64,000 bases of DNA from Tetracentron sinense (GCA_015143295.1 CM026567.1:15332416-15396415); one strand, 5' to 3'. Shown: positions 21,631 to 33,980, counted from the first letter of the stretch. Numbers and translations: made by a program. Notes: a model not told the origin generated them from the sequence alone.

Positions 21631-22017
21631 CAGAGTGCACCCCAATCAGAGTGCACCACAGAGGTTGTACCTAACCGGGTACACACACTGTAGGGTGGTT
21701 CAACCACTCTACGACAGGTTAGCCCAAAAGGTAGACCTGTGTCAAACACTGGGCTAGGCTTAACAACCCATCCCAAATCCCAACAGTCCATAGTGGAAAG
21801 GCCGTAATCGCTGGGGTTGACTATAGGACTAGTTGGATATAAGCCCCCTCAGTCCATGTTGACTGTTGGGACTCCTTATTTGAAAAATTCTCCAAGAGGG
21901 GGAGATGCTGCCCAAATTTCACCAGGGCAAAAGGATAAGGCAAGGGCCTAAAGGACTTAATGAACAATCCCTCAAATAACTTAAAAAAATATAAAGTAAT
22001 TGAGGAAGATGCCTTAG

Positions 22018-22500
22018 GGCATTTATCTGTGAACAAGAAACGTCCACGGACCAAGGTCCAAAATATTCCACGGAGGGGAATAGAAGACTATCCACGGACA
22101 GGAATACAGGATTGTCCACGAACAGAAATGACAAATTGTCAATGGACAGAAGTTTAAGACTGTCCACGAACAGATCAACAAGACCGTCCACGGACGGAAA
22201 ATCAACACCGTCCACGGACGGAGAATTAAGACCTTCCATAGACGGAAGATCCAAAATATCCACGGACAGGAGGTCAGCTCCATCCACGGACAGAAGAGCA
22301 GCTCTGTCCACAGACAGAATTCCAGCACTGTCCATGGACAGAAATCCAAGACCATCCGTGAACAGGCCCAAGCCTGGTCTATGGACTGAAGGCCAGACCA
22401 CCCGGTACAGAGGCTCAAGCCAGTCCGAGGGTCAGAAACATGCCCCCTCCACAGGTGCAGGTCCAAGACAATCCGTGGACAATGTCCACGGACAGAGGTC
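22018..22500 (+). repeat. GTCCACGGAC-type palindrome array, copy 2
   Basis: About fifteen short inverted repeats spaced 20-30 bp. Examples: CCGTCCACGGACGG, CTGTCCATGGACAG (perfect palindrome), CTGTCCACAGACAG. Flanking bases change in matched pairs (CCGTC/GACGG against CTGTC/GACAG). The array merges with the start of the following ORF. Confidence 0.85.
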
Positions 22501-23239
22501 CCTTACAAGAGGGAGATTCATGGATAGGCACTCTGCCATCCAAGGATATTTCCCTTTCTAAGAAAGAGAAGATTTGGTATTATACAGACAACAAGAGAAG
22601 GGTATTCTCAGAGCCCGATTCATCATCTGATGATGATGCAAGGGGCATTAACAGCCGTGATCAATATCATCTAGCTGTTAATGCAAGAAACACTTCAAAT
22701 CTAGAACAGACAGACAGAGACTTGCTATACAGGCTGGGTCTAAATGCTTTCCGAGGCACTAACCTTGCAACCTTCACATCAATGATGGCATCAGTCCGTC
22801 ATCAACACCAGTGGCCTCCATCTAGAGATGTAAGCCCATTTTGGGGCAGATCAAGTGCTGAGCCAGAAAGAAGAACTAGAGCACCATATGACCTTAGGGT
22901 TACAGTGCTGAATAAAAGCACTTCTACTTTTAAGATGCCCAGGAAGAAGACTCCTGAGGAAATCCTTCAACTCAGAAACCGAAAGTACCCTTCGACTCCC
23001 CCAAAGAATATGTATAATTATCGGTTGAGGCCAAGAAGATCCAGAAATCAGAAGGCAAGAAGGTCGACTGGTGCCTCAGACGAGATCCATTTTGTTCACC
23101 AGAAGCGGAAGACTGATCCTTCTGCACTTGCTCACCCTACTCAGGGGAAATCAAAGATCGGAGGATCATATGCTGGTTACGAAAGAGTGTCCGTGAATGT
23201 GATCGGAACTAGACTCAACCCAGCTCTGGAGAGTATACA
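22440..23239 (+). pseudogene. Tat-1 ORF upstream of gag, function unknown
   Basis: An open frame from about 22440 whose first part comes from the palindrome array. The better-looking part starts near KEKIWYYTDNKRRVFSEPDS and contains an acidic serine patch and basic Arg/Lys-rich stretches such as MPRKKTPEEILQLRNRK and RLRPRRSRNQKARR. I recognise no domain. Ogre-type Tat elements carry an additional ORF upstream of gag, and this position fits. Solo LTR D interrupts the frame at 23240; beyond it, at 25740, the reading meets stops quickly. It may instead be the N-terminal part of the gag polyprotein. Confidence 0.5.
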
Positions 23240-25739
23240 TGTAACGACCCCAAAATCCTACAAGGCTAAAATAGGACTTTGGAATCGTCACATTCCCTAA
23301 CCTGATTAAAAATCCATGCATACAAGGCTTACTACACGAGTCTCCAAAAATGAGAGTAATAAAATTCCGATATATAAACTATAACCAACCTGCACAAGTC
23401 TACGGTCAACATATACAACTCACTATAAACCAAAAGGTATGAAATACACAACTATAAAAAGTTTACTGAGCAACATCCTCTAAAAGTATATTACAAAACT
23501 CTCTCAACTAAACAAAGCATAAACTAAGAGGTATAGACACCCAAGCCTCCGGCTCCTTCCTCGAAAGGCTCACCTTCTCCTGCTTCCTCAATGTAAGCTT
23601 CCTCAATCCACGGTTCCGCCGTGTACTGCTGCTCTAAACCTGCCAAGACAAAGTCTGGCTGAGAACAAAAGTACTCGGTGTATATAAAATCCAACCAACA
23701 ATAATAATATACCTGCACTTAGTTAGAATCATATCCAATAGCATAATAACATAATCAGATTACGGAAGAACGTGTGCGCATATACATCATATCATCACCT
23801 TGACTCGTGTACTTGTGAGAATCTTAGACTTAGAAGACAATACACCTATGAGCTGCTTATGCTTATGAGACCATGTGCTTGTGAGATGCTTATGCTTATG
23901 CACTTATTCAGATCATACAATGATGTGACATGCCATTCTTGGCGGATATGGACCATGTCTAAGAAATCATATGGTTGGCATGCCGTTCTTGGCGGATACG
24001 GACCATGCTTAAGAATCAAATGGTTGACATGCCGTTCTTGGCAGATAAGGACCATGCCTATGAATCAAATGTAATTGACATGCCGTTCTTGGTGGATACG
24101 GACTATGCCATGCTTATGCTTATTCAGAATGTTATACGTATGTCATGCTCATGCTTGTGGTCCACATGTGTGACTTATGAGACTCTTGTCTTAACATACA
24201 CGTGCATCTGTGCTTAAGTGTCGAAATTAACATTCGAGTTGGTAATTGCTTAGATTCCGATCTCCCACCATGGAAACTCCACTATACTGTCTCATACCAA
24301 ATAGTTAGAGAATTTCCGGTTTGAGAGATGTTCCTCTAAGTTCTTACCTTCCTGAGTATCAATTTCCATGCAAGTAATTAGACATACTTAACAAACAATC
24401 ACATACACATATCTTATCATAATTCATATCAAAATCCATAATCAATTTACCACCATTTCATAAGAGTATAATAGCATTTATCCTCTCAAGCATTTTCACA
24501 AACACTTTGGATACGCATATTATGAATCCATTGCCCTTCTACATTTCCAACATTCATCAAATCATAATCCATCCATACAATCAATTCACCATTCACATCC
24601 CCATATTAATCCCATCCTCCATATATTCTATCCACATTCTAATCCACATTTCCCATCCATAATTAGCTTACTTCATAGAAAATTAGGGTAAAATACATCT
24701 AATCTCTATTCTATCATTTCTAACATATTAACATTCACAAAACATTAAAATAGAATTGATTAGGATAATATATCGTCCTTAGGAATCCTTCCCTTGGATT
24801 CAAAATGCTCCCGAGGTGATTTGGGGAAGCTTTCCCAGCTCTCCTTGCAATATCCAAGCTATCTCCTTCTTCTCCAAGAAATCCCTCTCTCAAAACCCTA
24901 GGTTTTCTCTCCCTTTTTGCCAAATTAGGTTAGAAACAGGTAGAGTATTCTAATACCCCGAAATAGGATCCCTATTTATAGCCCCAAGGTCTGAGAATCA
25001 AAAGTCCAAAAAGCCCTTACTGAAATTCTGCAAAAACACGAAAGACCGAGCGATCGGTCGCCTACCAATCGACCGGTGTTATTGACTGAGCTCTCGGTCA
25101 AAAACACACTCTCTGAAAATTTTCCCCATACAAAATTTTGGACCAGTCGATAGATACCGATCGATCAGTTTTGGACCGATCGATCGCTACTTTGACCGAA
25201 CAATCGATTTTGTACCGATCAATCCCTAGCGATCGATGCTTTGCAGATTTCTGACCCATTATACTGTTTTGGCCATAACTTTTGACTCGATCGACGGATT
25301 TTGACAATTCAACTTGCATTGGATTCGTCTTTTGAAAAGGAATATTTCTAGTATTTTAGAATTTCCAAATTCCCCTTTATTTATGGAGCAAATTGTCTCC
25401 AAAGTTGATTGATCTGCAATTCCATCAGACAAAACATCAGAAAACCCACTTTTGACTTAGCTTAGACTAAAAATATGGAAAAACATTAAACATGATCCTC
25501 GAAGAGGGTTCCAATACCTTTCTAATGGTTTAAGAATCACTCAATTCCAATAAACGGTGCCAAAACTAGAGCTTCCTAAAGTTTAGGATGTGTTATGACA
25601 TCCCTCCGATTACAAGTTTGACTAAGCCTTAATCGCGCTATACCAATTAGATATAAATACATAAACATTAAAAAATTAAAAGGACTATAATACCCCTAAT
25701 ACTTGCAATAAAAACATGAAAAAGATTCGAGTCTCTACA
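23240..25739 (-). mobile_element. Solo LTR D, inserted in the Tat-1 pre-gag ORF
   Basis: Starts TGTAACGACCCC, ends GAGTCTCTACA, with perfect ATACA duplications (23235-23239 and 25740-25744). It is clearly related to C1 over its whole length but more diverged, so it is an independent insertion. It has four CATGCCGTTCTTGGCGGATA-type repeats at about 23930-24110, GATCG palindromes at 25044-25235 and the conserved block at 25269-25328. Confidence 0.92.
23525..23639 (-). CDS. Putative terminal exon of LTR-borne acidic peptide, copy D
   Basis: After GTCTTGGCAG on the minus strand: LEQQYTAEPWIEEAYIEEAG, then GEGEPFEEG and an end at LGVYTS and TAG. Compared with C1 most changes keep the W-I/V-E-E-x-Y-I-E-E core. 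The upstream inverted repeat is reduced to CGAG/CTCAG (about 23660). Not known to be expressed. Confidence 0.45.
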
Positions 25740-25837
25740 ATACAACCCCAGTGTTCCAAAGAACTGGGGCAATGCTTGAGTAGAACTTATCAGTAAGGCA
25801 GGATTCTCAGAGTTCAGCCACCGTAATTTTATCCGCT

Positions 25838-27184
25838 TTGGACGAAACAGAGTCCTCGCGAGTTGTCAGAATAGTCGCTCCTGGTCCAGTAATTCTGAGA
25901 AGAAAAAGAAGCCGCAAGAATCAAGACGAAGGTAAAGAAAAAGCCCGAGACCTAGTTAAATCAGCTCCAGAGCTTGATGTCGGTAGATACCAAGAAGGGT
26001 CGGAGCAAGAAGCGACCCCGGTAACCTCTCCAAGAGAATTGGGAGAAACTCCACTAGCCGAAGATTATGTTTCTGACGAGCCAGCTCCTAAATCAATCAG
26101 GCCGGAAGTTGTGCAGGAAATACCTTGACAGGTTTTTAGTGCACCAAACCCTTTATATGGGATGCCCAGTGCATATTTCACAGAAGTAGAGTTTTCGAAT
26201 CTATTCCAGTTACAGGGACCAACTTCAGAATGATTGGTAGCGGTCATGATGATAAATCTGGATAGGAATGCAGGTCAAGGGAATAACCTTTCGACTTCGG
26301 CGCCTCCACCGTCAAATGATCAAACAATAGCCTTATAGGCTCAACTCCGATACAAGGATGATCAGATCACAGTCATGATGTCTCAAATGCAAGAGTTGGC
26401 TACTCAATTGTTAGCTCTCAAATCTGTATCGACACCTGGACCCTGCTTCCCTTATCGAGGAGATAGCAGTAATCAAGGCACAACCCCTACATTTTCAAGT
26501 CATCCAAAGATACCCAGAGTAGGTTCCATTCTAAATTAGGCAGCCCTCGTAGGAGTGGTGTCACCGTCTCTACTGGCTGTAATTGAAGAGACTGTTCGTA
26601 ATCAAATGCGACAGACCAAAGAGAAGGAAGAAGATGTTTGGATGATCGTGAAGCCCTATCCAGCTATTATAGATGCGGTTCCATTCCTGCCTGGCTTTAT
26701 CCAACCGACATTCAAGATGTTCGACGGGACTGGAGATCCGAGACAACATCTGTCTCATTTCCTCTCAAGATGCAGATTGATGTCCAAAACCAGAGCTCTT
26801 TGTCTCCAACTCTTCGTGCAATCCTTAGAGGGTGCTGCTTTCACATGGTATGCCAACCTCCCTGAGGCTTTGATCCCTGATTGGAGTATGATGGTGACTG
26901 AGTTCAACAAGCAATTCTACAACACTCAAAGAAGAGTAGGTGTTCCAGAATTGATAGAAACCAAGTTGAGGGACAATGAAACAATAACAGAGTTCATTGC
27001 CCGATGGAGAGCATTGACCTTCTCCTGCCCTCAAAAGTTCACTCAACTGAAGCTTATTAGGATGTGCCTCAACAACTTCAGGCACGACCTTTCAACTGCC
27101 CTAATGACTCAAACTTTTACTGATTTTGAAGATCTGTGCACAAAAGCACATGATATGGAGAGCCATATAGGAAAGAGAAGGTGA
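25838..27184 (+). pseudogene. Tat-1 gag, capsid region
   Basis: The first 290 bp encode a charged N-terminal segment (ILRRKRSRKNQDEGKEKARD). After stops at 26126 and further points in the same frame, the capsid part from about 26555 contains FKMFDGTGDPRQHLSHFLSR, GAAFTWYANLP and TEFNKQFYN. These are standard landmarks of the Retrotrans_gag domain of Tat-lineage elements, which assembles the particle around element RNA. A stop follows at 27182. All segments share one frame, so the damage is mostly nonsense mutations. Confidence 0.88.
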
Positions 27185-28302
27185 GATAGGGGCACTGATC
27201 GCCTTGAATCCTCAATAGCCACAGTAGTTGAAGCCAAAAAGACTGCGCCATCAGTACCATGTGCCAGCAGATCAACTGGCCAAACAAACAATGAAAAATG
27301 ACCAATTAAGGTTAGTACTAAACCAGTTCAGGATGGATCTAGAAGGCCACAATGACAAGATAAAAATGAGCCACCAAAGAAGATCACTATGAAAAAAAGG
27401 ATGAATAAAACATATTCATTATCGGAAGATATTGTTGAAGACATGTTTGAAGATCTCCTTGTCAATGAACTCATCACTCTTCCAGAAAGCCGGAGACCTC
27501 AAAGATCGGGATGAAGAATGATCCCAAATACTGTCCTTATCATCGTATAATCGGTCACAAGATAGGTGACTGCTTTGTACTGAAGGACATCATCCAGCGG
27601 CTCTTAAACAATAAAGAAATTATCATTGATGATCTCCAGCAGGCAGCTACATCCAATACGGTGGTGACTTCAAAGCCAGTTGATGAAAATGATGCATCAA
27701 GTGGCAAACTTCCTGACGATAAACCGTTAGATGAAGAAGATTGGACTCTCTTCGAAAGCAAATGAGCCAGGAAGAAGAAGCAGTTGGCTTAAAATGCTGA
27801 TGCTAGAAAGCAAATTCAGGCTACAAGACAAGCTCAAGCCCAAATAAAAGAAGGGAAGCGTATAACCGTGGTTGAAAAGAAGAAAAAAAGAGAAAGGGTG
27901 AGGAAAGCCAAGAAAAATGGCTCTGCCCAAGATGCTCTTGTGGAAGAAAAGCCATTGATGGATTTTGTCCCTCTAGGCTTCTGCTCCGACTGCGACTATG
28001 ATAGCCTTCAGTCAATAGATTCGAGAGACGAATCTAATATCTTTTCCTGCTCTGTCATTGATGCGGTTCCAAATGAAAACCCTTCATGGTTGGATGAGCC
28101 AAGACCAGTGGTAGCCTGCAGTCCAGAAAGACATTGGGTATTTCAAGATTGGCTAGATCAATCTGAAGATGTTGAACTCCCAGAAAGGAGACCATCCACA
28201 CCAGGACGGACCCCTACGGGACTTTTAGATCTCTTTAAAGGATTCTTGTCTGGAGGAGAAAGAGAGGTAGAAGATGAACAACTACAGTCTGATTTCCCTT
28301 AA
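27185..28302 (+). pseudogene. Tat-1 gag, nucleocapsid-like region and gag-pol linker
   Basis: From 27511 the frame reads DPKYCPYHRIIGHKIGDCF, i.e. a Cys-His cluster of the CxxH-x4-H-x4-C type usual in Tat gag proteins in place of a classical CCHC knuckle, followed by VLKDIIQRLL. Then comes a Lys/Glu-rich coiled-coil-like stretch and an acidic segment (DFVPLGFCSDCDYDSLQSID) up to 28302. Several stops interrupt it. The segment beyond 27870 has no domain I can name. Confidence 0.7.
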
Positions 28303-28679
28303 AAGAGGATAAGTACGCTTGAGGTTTCAAACCCAAACCATCATCAGATGCGACGACCAGTGCAAATCTCAACTCAGCTCGAGAATCAAGAATCACCTGC
28401 TGCAGTTAGTATGAACATGGACCCTCCGGCGAAAGGACCAGTTTTGAACTCATGATCAGCTGATAACTCACAGGCATCTGAACAAAGCTCAGCTCAGTCT
28501 GGAGGTCCAATAGGGCAATCTGAAAGAAGAAATCAGTCATTTTTCCAAAGTAAGAAGAGAAAGTTGGACTTCAGTTCTGCGAACATGGTCAACTCTTGGA
28601 AGGAAAGTCTTTTGAACCAATAGATCAAATGATCGCCAAAGTCTATCAACTCAACCTCCGGTCAGGAAGAAAGCTACAA

Positions 28680-29340
28680 CTGAGGTTTGTGCCAATTTAG
28701 CACGAGAATCAGACTAGAGCCCAACCAGCCCAAGCCCAAACAGCTCCCGATAATGAGAGGGTCAAGTGCGATATCCTGGCCCATCTGAAGAAAATTCCTT
28801 CATTGCTAAGTGTCTATGATGCTCTCAAGATGTCTCCAGAATTTAAAAGGTCTCTCATATATGCCCTCTCCAATCCAGAGGACTTTGTTGAAGAAGTCAC
28901 AAGTTAGCCACCACAGCCTCCTCAAACAAGAGCTTCCTGTCTCTTCACGATCACCTTTAATTATGAAGATATGTGAGTTGAGACTCTCCAGCATAACCGA
29001 CCATTTTTCATCTCAGGTCTGATTAATGAAATCGGAATCTCCAGAGTGATGATAGATGGGGGTTCAGCTGTCAACATCCTTCCAAGAAGAATGCTGTCCA
29101 AGCTTGGCGTATAAATAGACCGGCTTCATGAAAGCAACCTGATCATCCAAGGCTTCAACCAAAATGAGTAGAAGCCCATGGGCATGGTTAACTTCAAAAT
29201 CAGATTTGGGGATATTGCCGAAACTACGACGTTTCTTGTGATCGATGTCGATACATCGTATAATGCCCTGTTGGGGCGGCAATGGATGCACAACCATGTA
29301 GTTATGCCGTCCACCTATCATCAATGCTTTAAATACCCTC
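28680..29340 (+). pseudogene. Tat-1 aspartic protease
   Basis: Around 29030 the reading is GISRVMIDGGSAVNILP, the D-x-G active-site loop as it occurs in Tat elements (DGGS in place of DSGA). Near 29250 comes SYNALLGRQWMH, the second protease landmark. A frame change and a stop (KLGV, stop) lie between. The protease would process the gag-pol polyprotein. Inactive as it stands. Confidence 0.8.
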
Positions 29341-30756
29341 AAAAGAATAGGCAAGCAAGGATTGATGCTGATGATGATTCTTTCAATGATGTAGAGGCAT
29401 ATTACGCAGATGCGCGTTTTTATGTCAAAAGTGCCCAAAGAAACCTTCAGCAGAAGACCAATGGGGAAAAGGTTGAGAGTGACCTAAAAAGTAATCATGG
29501 ACCTGCCCAAATAGTAGCTCTAAAAAGGGTGTTCAAATACACCCCAAAATCTCAAAGAAAAGAAGGAGAACCAACCTTATCTTTGGTCGAATCTTTCCGG
29601 AATCTGGAGAAGGGTAAGTCAGTCGACCTTTCCCAAACTTGTGAGGTTAAAGAAGTCGACCCCCTTCAAGCTCTGAAAGGTGATTATCTAGCCCATTTGA
29701 GGAAAATGGACTGTACAATGGTAGAAACTACCTCCAGTCGTACTGTTCCAGCTAGGAAAAGCGGACAGAAACCGATGCTCTTCAACTCCCTAGGTGCATG
29801 TGACAGGATGAACTCCTCATGGACCAATGAAAAAGGTAGGATCATCAATCCTTACAGGAAGAAGATAAACTTTGGTGAAAAGACCACCAGACTCCTCAAA
29901 AATTAAGTTGATCCCGAAGAAGGAGAGCAAGTCGAAGGAACTATCATACCGGCTTATGAAGCCATGCTAAAAAAGGAGCAGCATGAAGCCCTAGATACTG
30001 GTGACTATGTAGATATAGATACGCTAGGAATTGGGTATAACCCCCTAGTCTTTGTATTCCGGAAAGATCACAACTAGACCGTGAATATGGTCTCAGCCGG
30101 GGAGGAGTCCACATCAGAAGAAGTCTCCAAGTAATGGCTTTCAGAAGAGGCGGAGTCCCTATAAGCATCCACATGGGTTGAGGTAGCGCATCAAGATTTG
30201 ATTGATAGCCTGGCTAAGGTCAGCTTCAGTGCATGGAAAAAATGGCCAATAGCGGAAACCATTCCCAGTGTCGTTATCTCGTCCAGAAGAACAGGGGAAA
30301 AACCCATTGTTTTTCACTCCACAGGGCAAGTAGGCAAAGATACTCTCCGGAACAATAGAAGGGACAGGAGAATGAATCATTATCAAAGGAAGCCTGTGAT
30401 TAATCTGGTGATCAAGAAAATGTTTGAGAAGTAGGGGTTTTATACTGAAGCAGAAGAGCAGGTTGAGCATGAAGTCACATCAGCACCCAGGACTTGGGCT
30501 ACTTATAAGCAGGTTGGTTCTAACTTGGGAAAACCTGAAGCAGGAAATACTGATCATTTGCCAAATGAGGATCTGATTTGGACCGTAAATACTATTACGG
30601 TAGATGAAGACTCCTCTTCAATCGAGGAAATGATCATGAAAGAACTACCGGAAGAAACAGAAGTCCATCCGGCTCCTCCAGAATTTGAAGGAGGGGGTCA
30701 AGTAACTGTTAATGACCTTCTTGAAGTTAACCTTGGCTCAAAATAAGACCCAAGGC
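29341..30756 (+). pseudogene. Tat-1 pol linker between protease and RT
   Basis: Long, low-conservation segment usual in Tat pol. Recognisable pieces: ALKRVFKYTPKSQRKEGEP, then two similar stretches, one containing KPMLFNSLGACDRMN and one KPIVFHSTGQVGKD. This suggests an internal duplication of about 500 bp. It ends with EGGGQVTVNDLLEVNLGS just before RT. No enzymatic domain recognised. Confidence 0.6.
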
Positions 30757-31560
30757 CAAACTTCATTAGTGCCTCTCTCTCCCAAACGGAAAAAGAGGAG
30801 TATCTTTGTCTCCTAAAAGAATACAAGGATGTCTTTGCCTAGAACTACATAGAGATACCTGGTTTAGATCCAAAAATTACAGTCCATCATCTCACAACTT
30901 GAGAAGATGTCAGACCAATCAAGAAGGCACAAAGATGAACTCGCCTAGAACTGGTCGCTCAAATTGAAGCTGAGGTAGATAAACTCCTCAAAGCCGAGTT
31001 TATAAGAGAGGTTCAATACCTTACTTGGCTCACCAACGTGGTTCCCGTGAAGAAGAAGATGGATAGATCCAGGTTTGAATAGATTTCTGGGATTTGAATG
31101 AAGCCTGCCCCAAGGATGAATTCCCTTTGCTCATCACGGAAATGATGGTCGATGCCACAACCGGCTTCAAAACTTTGTCCTTCATGGACGTATATTCCAG
31201 CTACAATCAAATCAAGATGGCCCCGAAAGATGAAGAGCTTACAGCCTTTCGCACTCCCAAGGGAGTGTTCTGCTAAAAAGTCATGTCATTCGGCCTCAAA
31301 AATGCCAGAGCAACCTATCAGAGGGCCATGACTATCATATTTGGGGATATTCTTCATAACAAGGTCGAGTGCTATGTCGACAACTTAGTTGTCAAAACAA
31401 GGTAGTAGAATAATCATCTGGATGATCTTTGGGAAATCTTCGATAGGCGACAACACCAGCTCAAGATGGACCCACTCAAATGCGCATTCGGAGTTACATT
31501 AGGGAAATTCCTAGGCTTTGTAGTACGCCATAGGGGAATTGAGATTAACCCTACCAAAAT
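30757..31560 (+). pseudogene. Tat-1 reverse transcriptase
   Basis: Pieces in order: EYLCLLKEYKDVFA, DPKITVHHL, EAEVDKLLKAEFIREV, then after stops and a frame change NEACPKDEFPL, LSFMDVYSSYNQI (motif A Asp present), AFRTPKGVFC, MSFGLKNARATYQRAM and VECYVDNLVV. The last is motif C, YVDD in working enzymes, here with Asn at the second Asp, which alone should abolish polymerase activity. About seven stops in a region of 800 bp. Confidence 0.88.
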
Positions 31561-32160
31561 AAGGGTCATTTGCGAAATGCCTCCTCCAAGAAATCTGTGC
31601 GAGTTAAAAGGGATTCAGGGTCGACTCGCTTACATCCGGAGGTTCATATCCAATTTGGCAGGAAGGTGCCAACCATTTTCCCGATTGATGAAGATGGGAA
31701 TACCGTTTCAATGGGATGAAGCTTGCCAAAATGCTCTAGACAGCATCAAGACTTATCTCATAAATCCACCGGTCCTTATGGGTCTCATCAGAGGAAAACC
31801 ACTTATCCTCTATATCACAACGCTTGAGGGATCTCTCAAAGCTTTCCTTGCTCAACATAATGACCAAAGAAAGGAAGATGCCCTGTATTACCTAAACAGG
31901 ACTCTGGTCGGAGCAGAATACAGATACAGCCCGATAGAGAAAGTCTGTCTGGCCCTCATCTTTGCCTTGAAGAAATTAAAGCATTATATGCTTGAGCATT
32001 CGGTGAAACTGATATCCAGAGCCGATCCTCTCAAATATTTAATGTCCTGCCCTACTCTCTCTGGCAGAATGGCGAAATGGGTAGTGCTTCTGTCCGAATT
32101 CAAAATTGAATTCATGCCCCAAAAAGCGGTGAAAGGTAAGCCCTTGCTGATTTTCTTACA
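31561..32160 (+). pseudogene. Tat-1 RNase H (pol type)
   Basis: After the RT connection segment (LAYIRRFISNLAGRCQPFSRLM) the reading GKPLILYITTLEGSLKAFLA starts a gypsy-type RNase H, with ALYYLNRTLVGAEYRYSPIE, LALIFALKKLKHYM, and SGRMAKWVVLLSEFKIEF at its end. The first catalytic Asp appears replaced (LYITTLEG), which is common for the vestigial RNase H of Tat elements that also own an aRNase H. The frame is open from 31466 to 32317. Confidence 0.8.
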
Positions 32161-32187
32161 GTACATCCAGTTCCTACGGACTCGCCT

Positions 32188-32781
32188 TTGGTCACCGACC
32201 TCCCCGATGAAGAATTCATGCAAGTTCAAGTCAAACCAGGCTGGAAGATGTATTTTGATGGAGCTTCAAGAAACCCTGATGGAATCAAGTGCATCAACCC
32301 GAAGGAGAACAAGTTAGGAGTTGGTATTGTTTTTGTCACCCCAGACAACGCAATACTACCCTATTCATTCGCCTTAACAGAAGGATGTTCAAACAATGAA
32401 GCTGAATATGAAGCCCTGATAGTTGGTCTTGAATTACCTCTTGAGATCCCGGTGGATGAACTAACTATCTATGGGGATTCAGAACTCGTCATCAAACAAG
32501 TACGAGGTGAATATGCAGTGCGAAGGGTTAGTCACCTTCCCTATCAGAAGAGAGTGAACCAGCTACTTGCTCAAATTCCAAGAAGCAGCCTCTTCCATGT
32601 ATGTAGAGGACTCAACAATCAAGCCGATGCTTTGGCCAGTCTTGTAACATCTCTAACTTTACCAATAAACAGGATGCTAACTATCACAGTTGGGGAAAGA
32701 AGAACTCTTAAACCCATTCCAGAGATAGATTTCCTGGAAACAATTTGTTCTGTAATAATCAAAGAACAAGATGAAGATTGA
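32188..32781 (+). pseudogene. Tat-1 additional RNase H (aRNH)
   Basis: Open frame with WKMYFDGASRNPDG (first Asp), GVGIVFVTP, CSNNEAEYEALIVGL (Glu), TIYGDSELVIKQV (Asp), and LNNQADALASL near the end. This is a second RNase H of the archaeal/plant type (RVT_3) directly after the pol RNase H, the diagnostic feature of the aRNH-bearing Tat/Ogre branch. All visible catalytic residues are present and the frame is uninterrupted, making it the best-preserved domain of Tat-1. It is one frame off from the preceding segment. Confidence 0.88.
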
Positions 32782-32879
32782 CGATAACCCTTCATTGATT
32801 ATCTCCAATATGGTCGATTGCCCAGATTCCGTGTTGAACGCGTTGAATTCCGTCAACATGTCACAAAGTTTGTGATGTT

Positions 32880-33980
32880 GGAAGAAACCTTATGTAAAAA
32901 GGTCTCTGGATGGTATCTTGATGAGGTGCATTTCAGGAAATGAAATCGAGCAGGCCATGGAAGAAACTCATGCCAGGATCTACGGTGCTCACCAAGCTGG
33001 GCCCAAGCTACAAATGCAGTTGAAAAGATTAGGCTACTACTGACTTACGATGATCATTGATTGTCTCAACTATGCAAGAAAGTTCAAAGTTTGTCAACTC
33101 CATGCTGATTTCATACATCGGGCTCTCGAGCCTCTTCCCATGACGATATGTTCATGGCCCTTCGCAGCATGGAATGGATGTCATAGGGCCATTCACCCCA
33201 TCATCATCTGCTGGGTATCAATACATCTTAGCTGTGACAAACTATTTCTCAAAATGAGCCGAAGCCGTCGCTCTCAAAGAGGTCAAACACCACTCAATGG
33301 CAGACTTCATCCGGACCCACATCATATATTGGTTTGGAATTCCAGAAAGCATCATCATGGATAATGGGCAACCTTTTCAAAGCGCCCCTATACACAAGTT
33401 GTATGCCAAATTTGGTATCCGAGAGGACCATTCCACCCGGTGCTATGCAGCCGTAAATGGTCTCGCCGAAGCCTTCAACAAGATTTTGTGTAAAATCCTC
33501 AAGAAAGTTGTGGATAAAAGCAAACGGGACTGGCACGAACGTCTACCCGAAGCTCTCTGGGCATACAGGACTACTCATCAGACTCTGACACAGGTCACGC
33601 CATATTCCCTAGTCTTCGGCGGTGAAGCAGTTCTCCCCCTTGAAATTCAAATTCCCTCCCTACAGGTGGTAATTCAGCAGTCTCTCACAAAATAAGACTC
33701 AGCTAAGGTTTGTCTTGCAGAGCTTGAAACTCTTGATGAATGTCGTCTCCAAGCTCAACAGAGTTTAGAGATGTACCAGCAAAGACTAACTAGTGCCTTC
33801 AACAAAAGGGTAAGACTAAGGTCTTTCAAAACAGGAGATTTGGTCTTAATAGTCAGAATTCTGATCATCGTCACTCGTCAAACCAAGGGAAAACTCGAAA
33901 CAAAATGGGAAGGGCCATACATCGTTGAGAAGGTATATTCTAACAGAACATACCTGCTGACCTCAATGGATGGAGAGTGA
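32880..33980 (+). pseudogene. Tat-1 integrase
   Basis: N-terminal H2C2 zinc region: ETHARIYGAH near 32965, then CQLHADFIH near 33095 (one ligand position reads Phe or Lys, not Cys). Catalytic core: FIRTHIIYWFGIPESIIMDN carries the second Asp, and VNGLAEAFNKIL the Glu. The first Asp region (AAWNGCH against the usual WGMDVIG) is shifted in frame. C-terminal part: FKTGDLVLIV and ETKWEGPYIVEKVY. No chromodomain follows. Several frames and stops; inactive. Confidence 0.85.

Larger units (their letters stand above)
15851..22295 (+). repeat. Near-identical tandem duplication of about 3.22 kb
   Basis: 15851-19076 and 19077-22295 are the same sequence at an offset of 3222, including solo LTR C with identical CAGAG flanks. 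Across most of the unit I count about ten single-base differences. At the join (about 18940-19150) small indels are concentrated: for example CGTCACGGCCGG against CGTCCACGGACGG. This could be a recent unequal exchange or an assembly artefact with a noisy join. Confidence 0.9.

Noticed and set aside
25838-33980. Endogenous pararetrovirus (caulimovirid) origin of the gag-pol region
   Set aside because: An integrase and aRNase H are present, LTRs flank the element, and no movement-protein signal was seen; this is a Tat-lineage Ty3/gypsy element.
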